This document shows, piece by piece, positions 28,171 through 36,894 of a stretch of DNA of 64,000 nucleotides. A model generated the notes under the pieces. It saw only the letters and a program-made list of their open reading frames with translations. It had not been told where the DNA came from and ran no database searches. Location: the NCBI RefSeq assembly GCF_020985305.1, contig NZ_CP087588.1, positions 2,468,501 through 2,532,500 on the forward strand, in the 5' to 3' direction. The DNA is from Croceicoccus sp. Ery15. Its GTDB lineage: Bacteria > Pseudomonadota > Alphaproteobacteria > Sphingomonadales > Sphingomonadaceae. The translations under genes and the position numbers were made by a program. Each line of letters begins with the position of its first letter. The first letter of the stretch is position 1.

Positions 28171-29979
28171 GTGAGCGAGAGCAATCCAGAAGCGTCTGGC
28201 TTGCCGCGCAGGCACAAGCTCGGGCTGGTGGCGCAATACCTGCCAATCCTCGAATGGGGCCGGACCTATAACGGTTCGGTCCTTACGAACGATCTCGTCG
28301 CGGCGATCATCGTAACGATCATGCTGATCCCGCAGAGCCTCGCCTATGCGCTGCTGGCGGGGCTGCCGCCGGTGGTGGGCCTCTACGCATCGATACTGCC
28401 GCTGGTTGCCTATGCGATCTTCGGCACCAGCCGCACCCTCGCGGTGGGGCCCGTGGCAGTGGTGTCGCTGATGACGGCAAGCGCAGCCGGAGCGGTCGCG
28501 GCTCAAGGCACCGCGCTTTATCTCGAAGCCGCAATCACGCTCGCCGCCTTGTCCGGCGTGATGCTGGCCCTGCTCGGCTTCCTGCGCATGGGCTTCCTCG
28601 CTAACTTGCTCTCGCATCCGGTCATCAGTGGGTTCATCACCGCCAGTGGCATCCTGATCGCGACGAGCCAATTGAAGCACATCCTCGGCGTCACGGCGGG
28701 TGGCGACAATTGGCCCGAAATGCTCGGCGGGCTCGCTTCTACGATCAACACGATCAATCCGTGGACCCTCGCAGTCGGTATTCCCGCAACGCTGTTCCTG
28801 TTCTGGGTGCGCAAGGGTTTGAAGCCAAATTTGGTCAAACTGGGCTTGACACCGCGTGCTGCCGACATTGCTGCCAAGGCGGGGCCGGTCGTCGCGGTGA
28901 TCGCGACGATCTTGGCGGCAGTTGGCCTCGACCTCGAAGACCGCGGCGTAAACCTCGTAGGCGCAATCCCGCAAGGCCTACCTCCATTCGCCCTCCCATC
29001 CACCGATCTTGGCTTGATTGGGCAGTTGTGGGTTCCGGCACTGCTCATCTCCATCATCGGCTTTGTAGAAAGCGTATCGGTCGCGCAGACTCTTGCTGCG
29101 AAGCGCAGGCAGAGGATCGCGCCGAACCAGGAATTGATTGGCCTCGGCGCATCGAACATCGCCAGCGCCTTTTCCGGTGGCTACCCCGTCACGGGCGGCT
29201 TCGCTCGCTCGGTCGTAAATTTCGATGCCGGGGCCGAAACGCCAGCGGCCGGGGCCTACACAGCAGTCGGCATCGCACTTGCCGGCCTGTTCCTCACCCC
29301 GCTTCTATACAGCCTGCCCATCGCCACCTTGGCCGCCACGATTATCGTCGCAGTTCTCAGCCTCGTTGATCTTAAGACACCCGGACAACTTTGGAATTAC
29401 TCCAAGGCGGATTTTGCCGCGCACATGGCGACGATAGCCATCACGCTTCTCGCGGGAGTCGAACTGGGCGTGATCGCCGGCGTGGGCGTCGGCTTGCTGC
29501 TTTACCTGTGGCGGGCCAGCCGCCCGCATGCAGCCATCGTCGGGCGCGTCCCCGAGACAGAGCATTTTCGCAATGTCGATCGGCACAAGGTCTTCACCGT
29601 GCCGCATGTCCTGTCGATCCGGATCGATGAGAGCCTGACCTACCTCAACGCGCGCTGGCTGGAGGAATACGTGTTGGAGGAAATTGCCGACCGACCCGAC
29701 GTGCGCCATCTCATCCTGATGTGCAGCGCGGTCAACGAGATCGACGCCTCCGGCCTCGAAAGCCTCGAAGCGATCAATCACCGGATGATCGATGCGGGCA
29801 TCGGCCTTCACCTGTCCGAAGTAAAGGGCCCGGTCATGGACCGTCTGAAGCGAACGCATTTCGTCGAGGAACTCAATGGACAGGTCTTTCTATCGCAGAA
29901 CCGCGCCTTCCGGGAGCTCTCTGCTAATGGTGGTCCGCCTGTCGAGCCGATAGCAGACGCCGCGAGAGGGATGATCTGA
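28171..29979 (+). CDS. SulP-family anion transporter with STAS domain
   Basis: 602 residues from a GTG two bases after the sqr stop; an upstream ATG lies inside sqr. The membrane domain (about 40-440) has 10 or more segments with the SulP signatures PVVGLYASILP and SGGYPVTGGFARSVVN. A STAS domain follows (about 465-570, with CSAVNEIDASGLESLE). Such carriers move sulfate, sulfite or bicarbonate. The sulfide-oxidation context suggests sulfate or sulfite. The stop overlaps the start of the small HTH gene that follows. Confidence 0.9.
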   Translation: MSESNPEASGLPRRHKLGLVAQYLPILEWGRTYNGSVLTNDLVAAIIVTIMLIPQSLAYALLAGLPPVVGLYASILPLVAYAIFGTSRTLAVGPVAVVSLMTASAAGAVAAQGTALYLEAAITLAALSGVMLALLGFLRMGFLANLLSHPVISGFITASGILIATSQLKHILGVTAGGDNWPEMLGGLASTINTINPWTLAVGIPATLFLFWVRKGLKPNLVKLGLTPRAADIAAKAGPVVAVIATILAAVGLDLEDRGVNLVGAIPQGLPPFALPSTDLGLIGQLWVPALLISIIGFVESVSVAQTLAAKRRQRIAPNQELIGLGASNIASAFSGGYPVTGGFARSVVNFDAGAETPAAGAYTAVGIALAGLFLTPLLYSLPIATLAATIIVAVLSLVDLKTPGQLWNYSKADFAAHMATIAITLLAGVELGVIAGVGVGLLLYLWRASRPHAAIVGRVPETEHFRNVDRHKVFTVPHVLSIRIDESLTYLNARWLEEYVLEEIADRPDVRHLILMCSAVNEIDASGLESLEAINHRMIDAGIGLHLSEVKGPVMDRLKRTHFVEELNGQVFLSQNRAFRELSANGGPPVEPIADAARGMI

Positions 29980-30134
29980 TGCCAGCGATTCCTAACAAGG
30001 AGGCGCGCTGCCGGGAGATCGAAGCTCTGATCGCAGCAGGGAAAGGTGTTTGCGAGAGTTGCCGCGAAATCGGGATCTCTGAAAAGACCTTTTACCGCTG
30101 GCGCACGGCACGCGCCGAAAAGCAAGACGGATAA
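29979..30134 (+). CDS. 51-residue helix-turn-helix protein (transposase-OrfA-like)
   Basis: The ATG overlaps the SulP stop (TGATG), and the frame ends three bases before cydA. The sequence carries EIEALIAAGKGVCESCREIG followed by ISEKTFYRWR, a homeodomain-like HTH as in IS3 OrfA and related proteins. It has three cysteines (C11, C25, C28), the last two in a CESC arrangement. Tight coupling on both sides suggests it is expressed with the oxidase. It could be a domesticated DNA-binding protein of this operon or a tiny IS remnant. Confidence 0.65.
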   Translation: MPAIPNKEARCREIEALIAAGKGVCESCREIGISEKTFYRWRTARAEKQDG

Positions 30135-30137
30135 AAA

Positions 30138-31592
30138 ATGTTCGAACAGCTAGACGCCCTTCTGCTTGCTCGCATCCAGTTCGCCTTCACGGTAAGCTTT
30201 CACTTCATCTTTCCAGCATTTTCCATCGGACTTGCGAGCTACCTTGCAGTGCTCGAAGGGTTGTGGCTGAAGACCGGCAAGTCGATTTATCTCGACCTGT
30301 TCAAATACTGGCTGAAGATCTTCGCGATCGCCTTCGCGATGGGCGTCGTTTCCGGCATCGTGATGTCCTACCAGTTCGGCACCAACTGGTCGAAATTCTC
30401 TGACATAGCTGGTCCAGTGATCGGCCCGCTCATGGCTTACGAGGTGCTGACCGCGTTCTTCCTCGAAGCGGGCTTCCTCGGCGTCATGCTCTTTGGCATG
30501 AACAAAGTCGGCAAGAAGTTGCACTTCGCGGCGACGCTCATGGTAGCCATCGGCACCTTCATCAGCGCCTTCTGGATCCTGTCGGTCAACAGTTGGATGC
30601 AGACACCGGTTGGATATGAGATCGGCGCGAACGGGCAATACCTGCCAGGTGAAAGTTGGTGGGACATCGTGTTCAACCCGAGCTTTCCCTATCGCCTCGT
30701 CCACACGGTCATCGCCGCCTATCTAACAACCGCCTTTGTTGTCGGCGGGGTGGGTGCCTGGCATCTGCTGAAGGACCGGACCAACCTACACGCGCGCAAG
30801 ATGTTCTCGATGGCGATGTGGATGGCGGCCATCGTTGCGCCGATCCAGATCTTTGCTGGCGACATGCACGGGCTCAATACGCTCGAGCACCAGCCTCAAA
30901 AGGTGATGGCGATGGAAGGTCATTATGAGAGCCATCCCAATGGAGCGCCACTGATTCTGTTCGGCATCCCGAACAGCGAGGAGAAGCGAGTCGATTACGC
31001 GATTGAGATACCCAAGGCGTCATCGCTCATTCTCAAGCATGACCTGAATGCTCCCCTTGCCGGGCTGGACACGATTCCTGATGACGAGGAACCGCCGGTC
31101 GGCATCGTGTTCTGGTCATTCCGCATCATGGTCGGGATCGGTTTTGCCATGCTTGGTATTGGCGCTTGGAGCTTGTTCGCTCGCTTCCGTAAGAAACTCT
31201 ACGACTGGCCGCTATTGCACAAGGCCGCACTGGTCATGGCGCCAAGCGGATTCATTGCTGTCCTCGCAGGATGGATTACGACCGAGGTCGGCAGGCAGCC
31301 CTACGTGATCTATAATCTGCTGCGAACGGCTGATGCGGCAAGCCCGCTGGATGCTCCTGCAGTCGCAGCCTCGCTTCTCGCCTTCGTGATCGTCTACTTC
31401 GTCGTCTTCGGCGCAGGCGTCTGGTATATCCTGCACCTCATGCACAAGCCACCGCATGCAGGCGAATACGGCGTCAAGCGCGGGGACACCGGGCCGATCC
31501 GGACCGCTGGTATCACGCCAGGCCCGTCCCAGAACCCGGGTGATCCCGATACACTTCCGCGGGATCACGAGGAGGCGACCGATGGACGTTAA
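30138..31592 (+). CDS. cydA: Cytochrome bd-type quinol oxidase subunit I
   Basis: 484 residues with nine or so membrane segments. Haem ligands can be placed at H22 (SFHFIFPAF) and H189 (YRLVHTVIAAYL), and the conserved GWITTEVGRQPY lies near residue 375. The Q-loop region is short, as in the cyanide-insensitive CioA group. It oxidises quinol and reduces oxygen to water, and is relatively resistant to sulfide, which fits the SQR operon. The C-terminal tail is long and polar. Its end overlaps cydB by 11 bases. Confidence 0.95.
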   Translation: MFEQLDALLLARIQFAFTVSFHFIFPAFSIGLASYLAVLEGLWLKTGKSIYLDLFKYWLKIFAIAFAMGVVSGIVMSYQFGTNWSKFSDIAGPVIGPLMAYEVLTAFFLEAGFLGVMLFGMNKVGKKLHFAATLMVAIGTFISAFWILSVNSWMQTPVGYEIGANGQYLPGESWWDIVFNPSFPYRLVHTVIAAYLTTAFVVGGVGAWHLLKDRTNLHARKMFSMAMWMAAIVAPIQIFAGDMHGLNTLEHQPQKVMAMEGHYESHPNGAPLILFGIPNSEEKRVDYAIEIPKASSLILKHDLNAPLAGLDTIPDDEEPPVGIVFWSFRIMVGIGFAMLGIGAWSLFARFRKKLYDWPLLHKAALVMAPSGFIAVLAGWITTEVGRQPYVIYNLLRTADAASPLDAPAVAASLLAFVIVYFVVFGAGVWYILHLMHKPPHAGEYGVKRGDTGPIRTAGITPGPSQNPGDPDTLPRDHEEATDGR

Positions 31593-32589
31593 CGTGGACC
31601 TGACGACGATCTGGGCGTTCATCATCGCCTTCGCCGTCTTCGCCTACGTGGTAATGGACGGGTTCGACCTTGGCATCGGCATCCTTTTTCCGACGTTCGA
31701 TGTCGGGCCGGAGCGCGATCGGGCAATGAACTCGATCGCGCCTGTGTGGGATGGCAACGAAACTTGGCTTGTCTTGGGCGGCGGCGGCCTTTTTGCCGCC
31801 TTCCCGCTGGCCTACGCCGTCATCCTTCCGGCCACTTATCCGCTGATCATCGCCATGCTGCTTGGGTTGGTGTTCCGGGGCGTGGCGTTCGAATATCGCT
31901 GGCGCGATCCAGGGCACCGGCGATACTGGGATGCGGCTTTTACCGGCGGTTCGCTGGTGGCAGCGATGGCGCAGGGCATGACTCTGGGCGCACTGTTACA
32001 AGGCATCGAAGTCGTCGACCGATCCTATGCGGGAAGCTGGTTCGACTGGTTCACTCCCTACACATTGCTGACCGGTCTAGGCACGGTGGCCGTTTACGCA
32101 TTGCTCGGCGCGACATGGCTCGTTTGGAAACTGGAAGGTGACAGCCAGCACCATGCGCGTTCACTCGCCAAAAAAGCAGCTTGGTCAACTCTCGTCCTGA
32201 TGGGCGGTGTTAGCCTCTATAACGTGTTTTTGAATGCAGAATATGCCGAACGCTGGCTAACTGCACCGGAAATCTACTTCGCAGCGCCGGTTCCCATTCT
32301 CACCGCTGTGATCGCCATTGCGCTGCTGAGAGCTCTCTCTGTGGACAGGCACAGCAAGCCGTTCTGGCTCAGCATCGCGCTCTTCTTCTTTGGCATGGCT
32401 GGCCTAGGGGTCACAATGTGGCCTTACGTCGTGCCGCCGGGTCTTACGATCTGGGACGCCGCCGCACCCGAACGCAGCCAGATATTCATGTTGGTGGGCG
32501 TGGCAATCACTATGCCGCTCATCATTGCCTACACTGCATGGGCCTACTGGGTTTTCCGCGGCAAAGTGGCAGACGAAGGATATCACTGA
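31582..32589 (+). CDS. cydB: Cytochrome bd-type quinol oxidase subunit II
   Basis: 335 residues from MDVNVDLTTIW, an ATG with a GAGGAGG site lying inside the cydA end. The N-terminal VVMDGFDLGIGILFP and WDGNETWLVLGGG motifs are diagnostic of CydB/CioB. It has about eight membrane helices and forms the heterodimer with subunit I. The stop overlaps the start of the small subunit. Confidence 0.95.
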   Translation: MDVNVDLTTIWAFIIAFAVFAYVVMDGFDLGIGILFPTFDVGPERDRAMNSIAPVWDGNETWLVLGGGGLFAAFPLAYAVILPATYPLIIAMLLGLVFRGVAFEYRWRDPGHRRYWDAAFTGGSLVAAMAQGMTLGALLQGIEVVDRSYAGSWFDWFTPYTLLTGLGTVAVYALLGATWLVWKLEGDSQHHARSLAKKAAWSTLVLMGGVSLYNVFLNAEYAERWLTAPEIYFAAPVPILTAVIAIALLRALSVDRHSKPFWLSIALFFFGMAGLGVTMWPYVVPPGLTIWDAAAPERSQIFMLVGVAITMPLIIAYTAWAYWVFRGKVADEGYH

Positions 32590-32711
32590 TGGGTGATTCC
32601 CAAGATATTCCGCTTTGGCAGCGGCTCGGTTGGATGGCCGCGATCTGGTTAGCCAGTGTAACTGTGCTGGGCCTGGTCGCTTACATAATCAGGTTCTGGC
32701 TGAAAGTTTGA
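32589..32711 (+). CDS. Small bd-oxidase subunit (DUF2474/CydX-like)
   Basis: 40 residues with a single membrane helix (LGWMAAIWLASVTVLGLVAYI). The start overlaps the cydB stop (TGATG). DUF2474 proteins always accompany CioAB-type oxidases and are thought to stabilise the haem site, like CydX in E. coli. Last gene of the long coupled operon that begins with the dioxygenase. Confidence 0.85.
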   Translation: MGDSQDIPLWQRLGWMAAIWLASVTVLGLVAYIIRFWLKV

Positions 32712-32905
32712 CCAAAGCTCGTTCAAGGAACTTCATGCTTACATAGGAGCGTAAACTGTTATGGCTCACGCTCGGATAATCAACGTCAATTCAGGACATT
32801 TCCCCTATTATTGATTTATAATTTAATGCAATCGATAATTTGAATTGGTTGATCTAGCTGCAACGCTCTATTTAGGACACACCAACCCCAAGGAAGGAAA
32901 TCTGC

Positions 32906-33535
32906 ATGAGCCTGCACATTGGTGATACCGCCCCGGACTTTACCGTCGACACCCAGAATGGTGAGATCAGCCTGCACGATTGGGCTGGCGACAGCTGGGT
33001 ATTCTTCTTCAGTCACCCGGCCGACTTCACGCCCGTCTGCACCACAGAGATGGGCCGCACCGCCCAGCTCGCCAGCGAGTTCGACAAGCGCAACGTAAAG
33101 CCTCTCGGCCTCTCTACCGACACGGCCGAAGAACACGCCAAGTGGATCGAGGACGTGAACGACACCCAAAACACGAACCTCGTGTTCCCGATCGTCGCCG
33201 ATGCCGATCTGAAGATCGCCAAGCTCTATGACATGATCCATCCGGATCAGAGCGAAACGGCGGCTGTGCGGTCGGTATTCATCATCGATCCGGACAAGAA
33301 GATTCGGCTCACCATGACCTATCCCATGAGCGTAGGACGGAACTTCGACGAGATCCTGCGCGCGATCGATGCGCTCCAGTTCAGCGACAAGCATGGCGTG
33401 GCCACTCCCGCCGATTGGCGCGAAGGCAAGGATGCGATCATTCCACCATCGGTTTCCGACGAGGATGCAAAAGCCCGCTTCCCGCAGGGCTTCACCACGC
33501 TGCGCCCCTATCTGCGCACGGTAAAAATCGATTGA
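32906..33535 (+). CDS. 1-Cys peroxiredoxin (Prx6 type), second copy
   Basis: 209 residues; the peroxidatic cysteine is C45 in PADFTPVCTTEM. The C-terminal Prx6 domain is present (GVATPADWREGKDAI). It is distinct in sequence from the peroxiredoxin at 23967-24635. It has its own upstream region of 194 bases, AT-rich around 32810-32850, and an AAGGAAGGAAA ribosome site, and is followed by a terminator, so it is a single-gene unit. Role: reduction of peroxides in the cytosol. Confidence 0.93.
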   Translation: MSLHIGDTAPDFTVDTQNGEISLHDWAGDSWVFFFSHPADFTPVCTTEMGRTAQLASEFDKRNVKPLGLSTDTAEEHAKWIEDVNDTQNTNLVFPIVADADLKIAKLYDMIHPDQSETAAVRSVFIIDPDKKIRLTMTYPMSVGRNFDEILRAIDALQFSDKHGVATPADWREGKDAIIPPSVSDEDAKARFPQGFTTLRPYLRTVKID

Positions 33536-33562
33536 GCGTGACGCGCCATCGAATCTTTTGAA

Positions 33563-33595
33563 AGCGGGATCGGTTCGCGCCGGTCCCGCTTTTTC
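33563..33595 (+). terminator. Rho-independent terminator after peroxiredoxin
   Basis: AGCGGGATCGG pairs with CCGGTCCCGCT around a TTCGCG loop (one T-G pair), followed by a run of five T. It separates the peroxiredoxin from the CstB-like gene, which starts 18 bases later. Confidence 0.9.
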
Positions 33596-33612
33596 CTTAT
33601 GAAGGAGGCACC

Positions 33613-34965
33613 ATGCTGCTCGAGAAAATTAAGACATCCGGACTGTCCCACCTATCCTACCTGATTGGTTCGGGCGGGAAGGCGGCCATCATCGATCCGC
33701 GCCGCGACTGCGAATGCTATGTCGAAATGGCGCGCGCCGAGGGGCTGGAGATCACTCATATCTTCGAAACCCATCGCAACGAGGATCTGGTTTCGGGGGC
33801 GCCCATCCTGAGAGATTTGACCGGCGCGCGCGTCCTGCACGGTCCCAATTCTGTGGGCACGGTCGAATATGCCGAGACGGCTCACCAAGGTGATGAGTTT
33901 GAGATCGGACAGCTGAAAATTCGGGTGCTGGAGACACCGGGGCACACGGACGATCATCTTGCTTTCGTTCTTCACGACACTGCCTATCCCGATGGGCCAG
34001 TTGGAGTGTTCACGGGAGACGCGCTGTTCGTTGGCGATGTCGGACGGACGGACTTCTATCCCGAACGCAAACGCGAGGTCGCAGGTCTTCTCTACGATTC
34101 CCTCCACAAGATTCTCGATCTTGGCGACCAGGTCATTCTATATCCTGCGCATGGAGCGGGTTCCGTCTGCGGGTCGGGAATGGCGGAACGCGAGTTCTCG
34201 ACACTCGGCCATGAACGCGCGAACAATCCGCGCCTTCAATTCGAAAGCCGGGATGCGTTCATCGACTTTAAGGTGGAAGAGAACCACTACCAGCCGCCGT
34301 ATTTCCGATTGATGGAAAGGCTGAACCTAGAAGGCGGGGAGCCAGCGCCTCGCGTAATGCGGCCCAGGCGCCTGTCCTTGTCGGAGCTTGGCAACATCGA
34401 CGCAGATCACCTCGTCGATGTGCGCGAACCACTTGCCTTCGCGTCTGGCCATCTGCCCGGAGCGATGAACCTGCCGGTGGGCATGATCTCGGCATTCGCG
34501 GGATGGTTCATACGTGAGGGCGAGAGCGTCGTGCTCGTCGCTTCGGATGAGGACCAGCTGGCAGCTGCCATGACGCATCTCGTGCGGATCGCGCTCGACA
34601 ATATCCAGGGCGGCTATGTCGGCGTCGTTCCCGCAGCTGCCAAAGGCAAGTCAATGCGAACCATCCCCATGGTCGGGACCGACGAAGTCGAACGACGACT
34701 GGAAAGCGACGAAGGTGGCTGGTCGCTACTTGATGTGAGGGATGCGGACGAACGCGCAGAAGGCGCTATCGAAGGCTCCCAGCATATCTACGTGGGCGAA
34801 CTCAACGAGCAATATCGCGACCTTGATCCGGGACAGCACTACACGTTGATGTGCGCCAGCGGAATGCGTGCCACGGTCGCTGCCGGCTGGCTTGCGAGCC
34901 GCGGCTTCGAAAAGCTGGACGTCTATCTTGGCTCCATGGGTGCGTGGAAAGCGGCACATGGCTGA
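33613..34965 (+). CDS. CstB-like persulfide dioxygenase-rhodanese fusion
   Basis: 450 residues with three domains: metallo-beta-lactamase fold (1-240), an inactive rhodanese-like domain (about 255-345, no cysteine in the loop VLVASDEDQ) and an active rhodanese (about 352-450, C414 in MCASGMRAT). This is the CstB domain order, whose members convert persulfides and release thiosulfate. Metal site: H111 in TPGHTDDH and D136 in TGDALF are kept. The usual HxHxDH is THRNEDL here, with N56 and L59 in place of two histidines. Activity is therefore uncertain. It is followed by two methyltransferase genes, the first overlapping by 8 bases. Confidence 0.85.
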   Translation: MLLEKIKTSGLSHLSYLIGSGGKAAIIDPRRDCECYVEMARAEGLEITHIFETHRNEDLVSGAPILRDLTGARVLHGPNSVGTVEYAETAHQGDEFEIGQLKIRVLETPGHTDDHLAFVLHDTAYPDGPVGVFTGDALFVGDVGRTDFYPERKREVAGLLYDSLHKILDLGDQVILYPAHGAGSVCGSGMAEREFSTLGHERANNPRLQFESRDAFIDFKVEENHYQPPYFRLMERLNLEGGEPAPRVMRPRRLSLSELGNIDADHLVDVREPLAFASGHLPGAMNLPVGMISAFAGWFIREGESVVLVASDEDQLAAAMTHLVRIALDNIQGGYVGVVPAAAKGKSMRTIPMVGTDEVERRLESDEGGWSLLDVRDADERAEGAIEGSQHIYVGELNEQYRDLDPGQHYTLMCASGMRATVAAGWLASRGFEKLDVYLGSMGAWKAAHG

Positions 34966-35581
34966 ACCGGATCAGGCAGCCTTCTGGGATGAGCGCTATG
35001 CGACGGACGAATATCTGTTCGGGACTGCACCGAACGCATTCCTCGCGCGCGAGGTGCATCGCCTGGCTCCCGGGTCGAAGGTCCTGGCGATCGCCGATGG
35101 CGAAGGGCGAAACAGCGTGTTCCTGGCCCAGCATGGACATCGCGTCGTCGCGACCGACGTTTCGGAAAGGGCGCTCGATAAAGCGCGAGCTCTCGCTGAG
35201 CGGCGTGGCGTCGAAGTCGAATATCGGCGGGTAGATCTCGCCGGATGGGAATGGCCCGAAAGCGCTTTCGATGCCGTAGTCGGCATCTTCATCCAGTTTG
35301 CCGGCCCGGAATTACGAGAGCAAATGTTCGAAGGCATACACCGCTCGCTGAAACCAGGCGGCTTGCTGCTGCTGGAAGGCTACCGCGAAGAACAGCTGGT
35401 CTACGGGACAGGCGGGCCGCCTAATATCGAGAATCTTTACACGGAGGACGGTCTACGCCGCGCCTTTTCGGCGTGGGAAATCGAATTGCTGGAGGCCTAC
35501 GACGCCGAGATCGACGAAGGGCGTGGCCATTCGGGCAAGTCGGCGCTGATCGACCTGATCGCTCGCAAGCGCAACGCGTGA
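34958..35581 (+). CDS. Class I SAM-dependent methyltransferase (first of two)
   Basis: 207 residues from the ATG that overlaps the end of the CstB-like gene. SAM-binding motif I is VLAIADGEGRNSVFLAQHG, followed by an acidic VVATDVS strand end and motif IV (FDAVVGIFIQF). It resembles TehB/thiopurine-methyltransferase-like enzymes in length and layout. Translational coupling to a persulfide enzyme suggests a small sulfur- or chalcogen-containing substrate, but this is inference. Confidence 0.8.
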   Translation: MAEPDQAAFWDERYATDEYLFGTAPNAFLAREVHRLAPGSKVLAIADGEGRNSVFLAQHGHRVVATDVSERALDKARALAERRGVEVEYRRVDLAGWEWPESAFDAVVGIFIQFAGPELREQMFEGIHRSLKPGGLLLLEGYREEQLVYGTGGPPNIENLYTEDGLRRAFSAWEIELLEAYDAEIDEGRGHSGKSALIDLIARKRNA

Positions 35582-35616
35582 CCGGCTTATGCTCACGAGT
35601 GAATAGAGGATGTGAA

Positions 35617-36240
35617 ATGGACAATATTGGCCCGAGTCATTGGCAACGTGTCTATGCCGAGAAGGCGTCCTCGGAAGTCAGCTGGTTCCAGTCCGTTCCA
35701 ACCCTCTCGCTCGAAGCGTTAGAACGGTTCGGCGCAGCGCCTGGGTCATCTGTGATCGATATTGGAGGCGGCACCTCCACTCTGGTGGATGCCCTTGTCG
35801 ACAGCGGCTGGGAAGACATCACCGTGCTCGACATTGCTCCCTCGGCGTTGGATCAGACACGGGCCCGGCTCGGCAGTGTGGCAGATCGGATCGATTGGGT
35901 AGTTGCCGACATGACGGATTGGGTTCCTGCCCGCGTTTATGACGTTTGGCACGATCGCGCGGTGTTCCATTTTCTTGTCCAACCGGACCAGCGGGCAGCT
36001 TATCGGCAGGCCTTGCTTCGGGGCCTGGCTCCAAATGGCCTCGTCCTGATCGCGACATTTGCACCAGACGGGCCGGAAAAGTGCAGCGGCTTGCCGATCA
36101 TTCGTTACGACTCCGAAAAGCTTGCAGCCGAAATGCCGGCGTCGTTCGAACTGCTGGAAACCTGGCGCGAAACCCATATCACGCCCTGGGGCACTTCGCA
36201 GGCATTCTGCTGGTGCGCCTTTCGCGGTCCGGCGCAATAG
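35617..36240 (+). CDS. Class I SAM-dependent methyltransferase (second of two)
   Basis: 207 residues, starting at an ATG after GAGGATGTGAA. Motif I is SVIDIGGGTSTLVDAL, and VVADMTDWVP and AVFHFLVQPDQRAAY are typical of a widespread small-methyltransferase family. It differs clearly in sequence from the preceding enzyme although both have 207 residues. It follows it by 35 bases in the same orientation, probably in the same transcript. The substrate is unknown. Confidence 0.8.
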   Translation: MDNIGPSHWQRVYAEKASSEVSWFQSVPTLSLEALERFGAAPGSSVIDIGGGTSTLVDALVDSGWEDITVLDIAPSALDQTRARLGSVADRIDWVVADMTDWVPARVYDVWHDRAVFHFLVQPDQRAAYRQALLRGLAPNGLVLIATFAPDGPEKCSGLPIIRYDSEKLAAEMPASFELLETWRETHITPWGTSQAFCWCAFRGPAQ

Positions 36241-36450
36241 TGTCTAGACGGGTGATCGCGTGCCGAAAGCATGATCCCGGCACGCGGTCCGATCAAAGAT
36301 CGACCGCATAGCGCGATCGGGAATATCCCCTCGGCCATGCTGGCAAACTCAGCCGGTGAAACCAGCCCACTGGACCTGAGCAAGGCGGAAAGCTCCAGAC
36401 CCGAGTGGTCAATGGTTGGGTAGCAGTGCAACTGCTTGAATGCCGAGGGC

Positions 36451-36466
36451 ATAAGCTCTGCTTAAG
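36451..36466. promoter_or_regulatory. Candidate response-regulator site upstream of the RND/YkuD remnant
   Basis: On the minus strand CTTAAGCAGAGCTTAT contains two CTTA words starting 11 bases apart, the spacing used by OmpR-type regulators. A matching pair is found upstream of the response-regulator gene (38910-38926). The surrounding 36241-36536 holds no convincing gene. Confidence 0.4.
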
Positions 36467-36536
36467 ATCATGCGCCTTTTGAGGCTTTATGAAGGATCGA
36501 ACCGAGTAAGATTATCGCGCCGCCAACGTCGGACCG

Positions 36537-36894
36537 ATGGTGGCGCTGGTGCGCACGGCGCTCGCCAAACCACTTAGCTATGTAGTGCTCGCGATCGTCA
36601 TCGCGGCTGCGGGGCTGCTGTCGGTCGCACGCACGCCCGTCGATATTTTTCCCCGTATCGGCGTGCCGATGAGCATCTACGACGAAGCGCCCATGCCGTG
36701 GACACTACGCCTGACCTGGGACGGCATCGCCATTCACAGAGGATCGGAAATGGAGAATGGCAATGTCAGCCACGGCTGTGTGGTGGCGCCAGATCCGTTC
36801 ATGGGACAGGCTTTTTGCTATTACCGCCAAGGGCGACAAGGTCATCATCACCGATGGTATATTTATAGGCCTTGGCGATTCGACTAGGCAGTGA
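36537..36894 (+). pseudogene. Chimeric remnant: RND efflux N-terminus joined to an L,D-transpeptidase C-terminus
   Basis: The first 44 residues (MVALVRTALAKPLSYVVLAI, then ARTPVDIFPRIGVP) are the start of an RND-type inner-membrane pump: first transmembrane helix and the conserved DIFP. From about 36669 the frame continues as the end of a YkuD L,D-transpeptidase: GIAIHRGSEMENGNVSHGCV with the catalytic cysteine. A frameshift near 36795 moves its last part (FAITAKGDKVIITDG) into another frame, ending near 36894. Neither parent gene is complete. It overlaps the 3' end of the convergent sensor-kinase gene. Confidence 0.75.

Noticed and set aside
36105..36452. A 115-codon minus-strand frame after the second methyltransferase
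   Set aside because: It overlaps the methyltransferase end, has no ribosome site or family signature, and its composition looks random.
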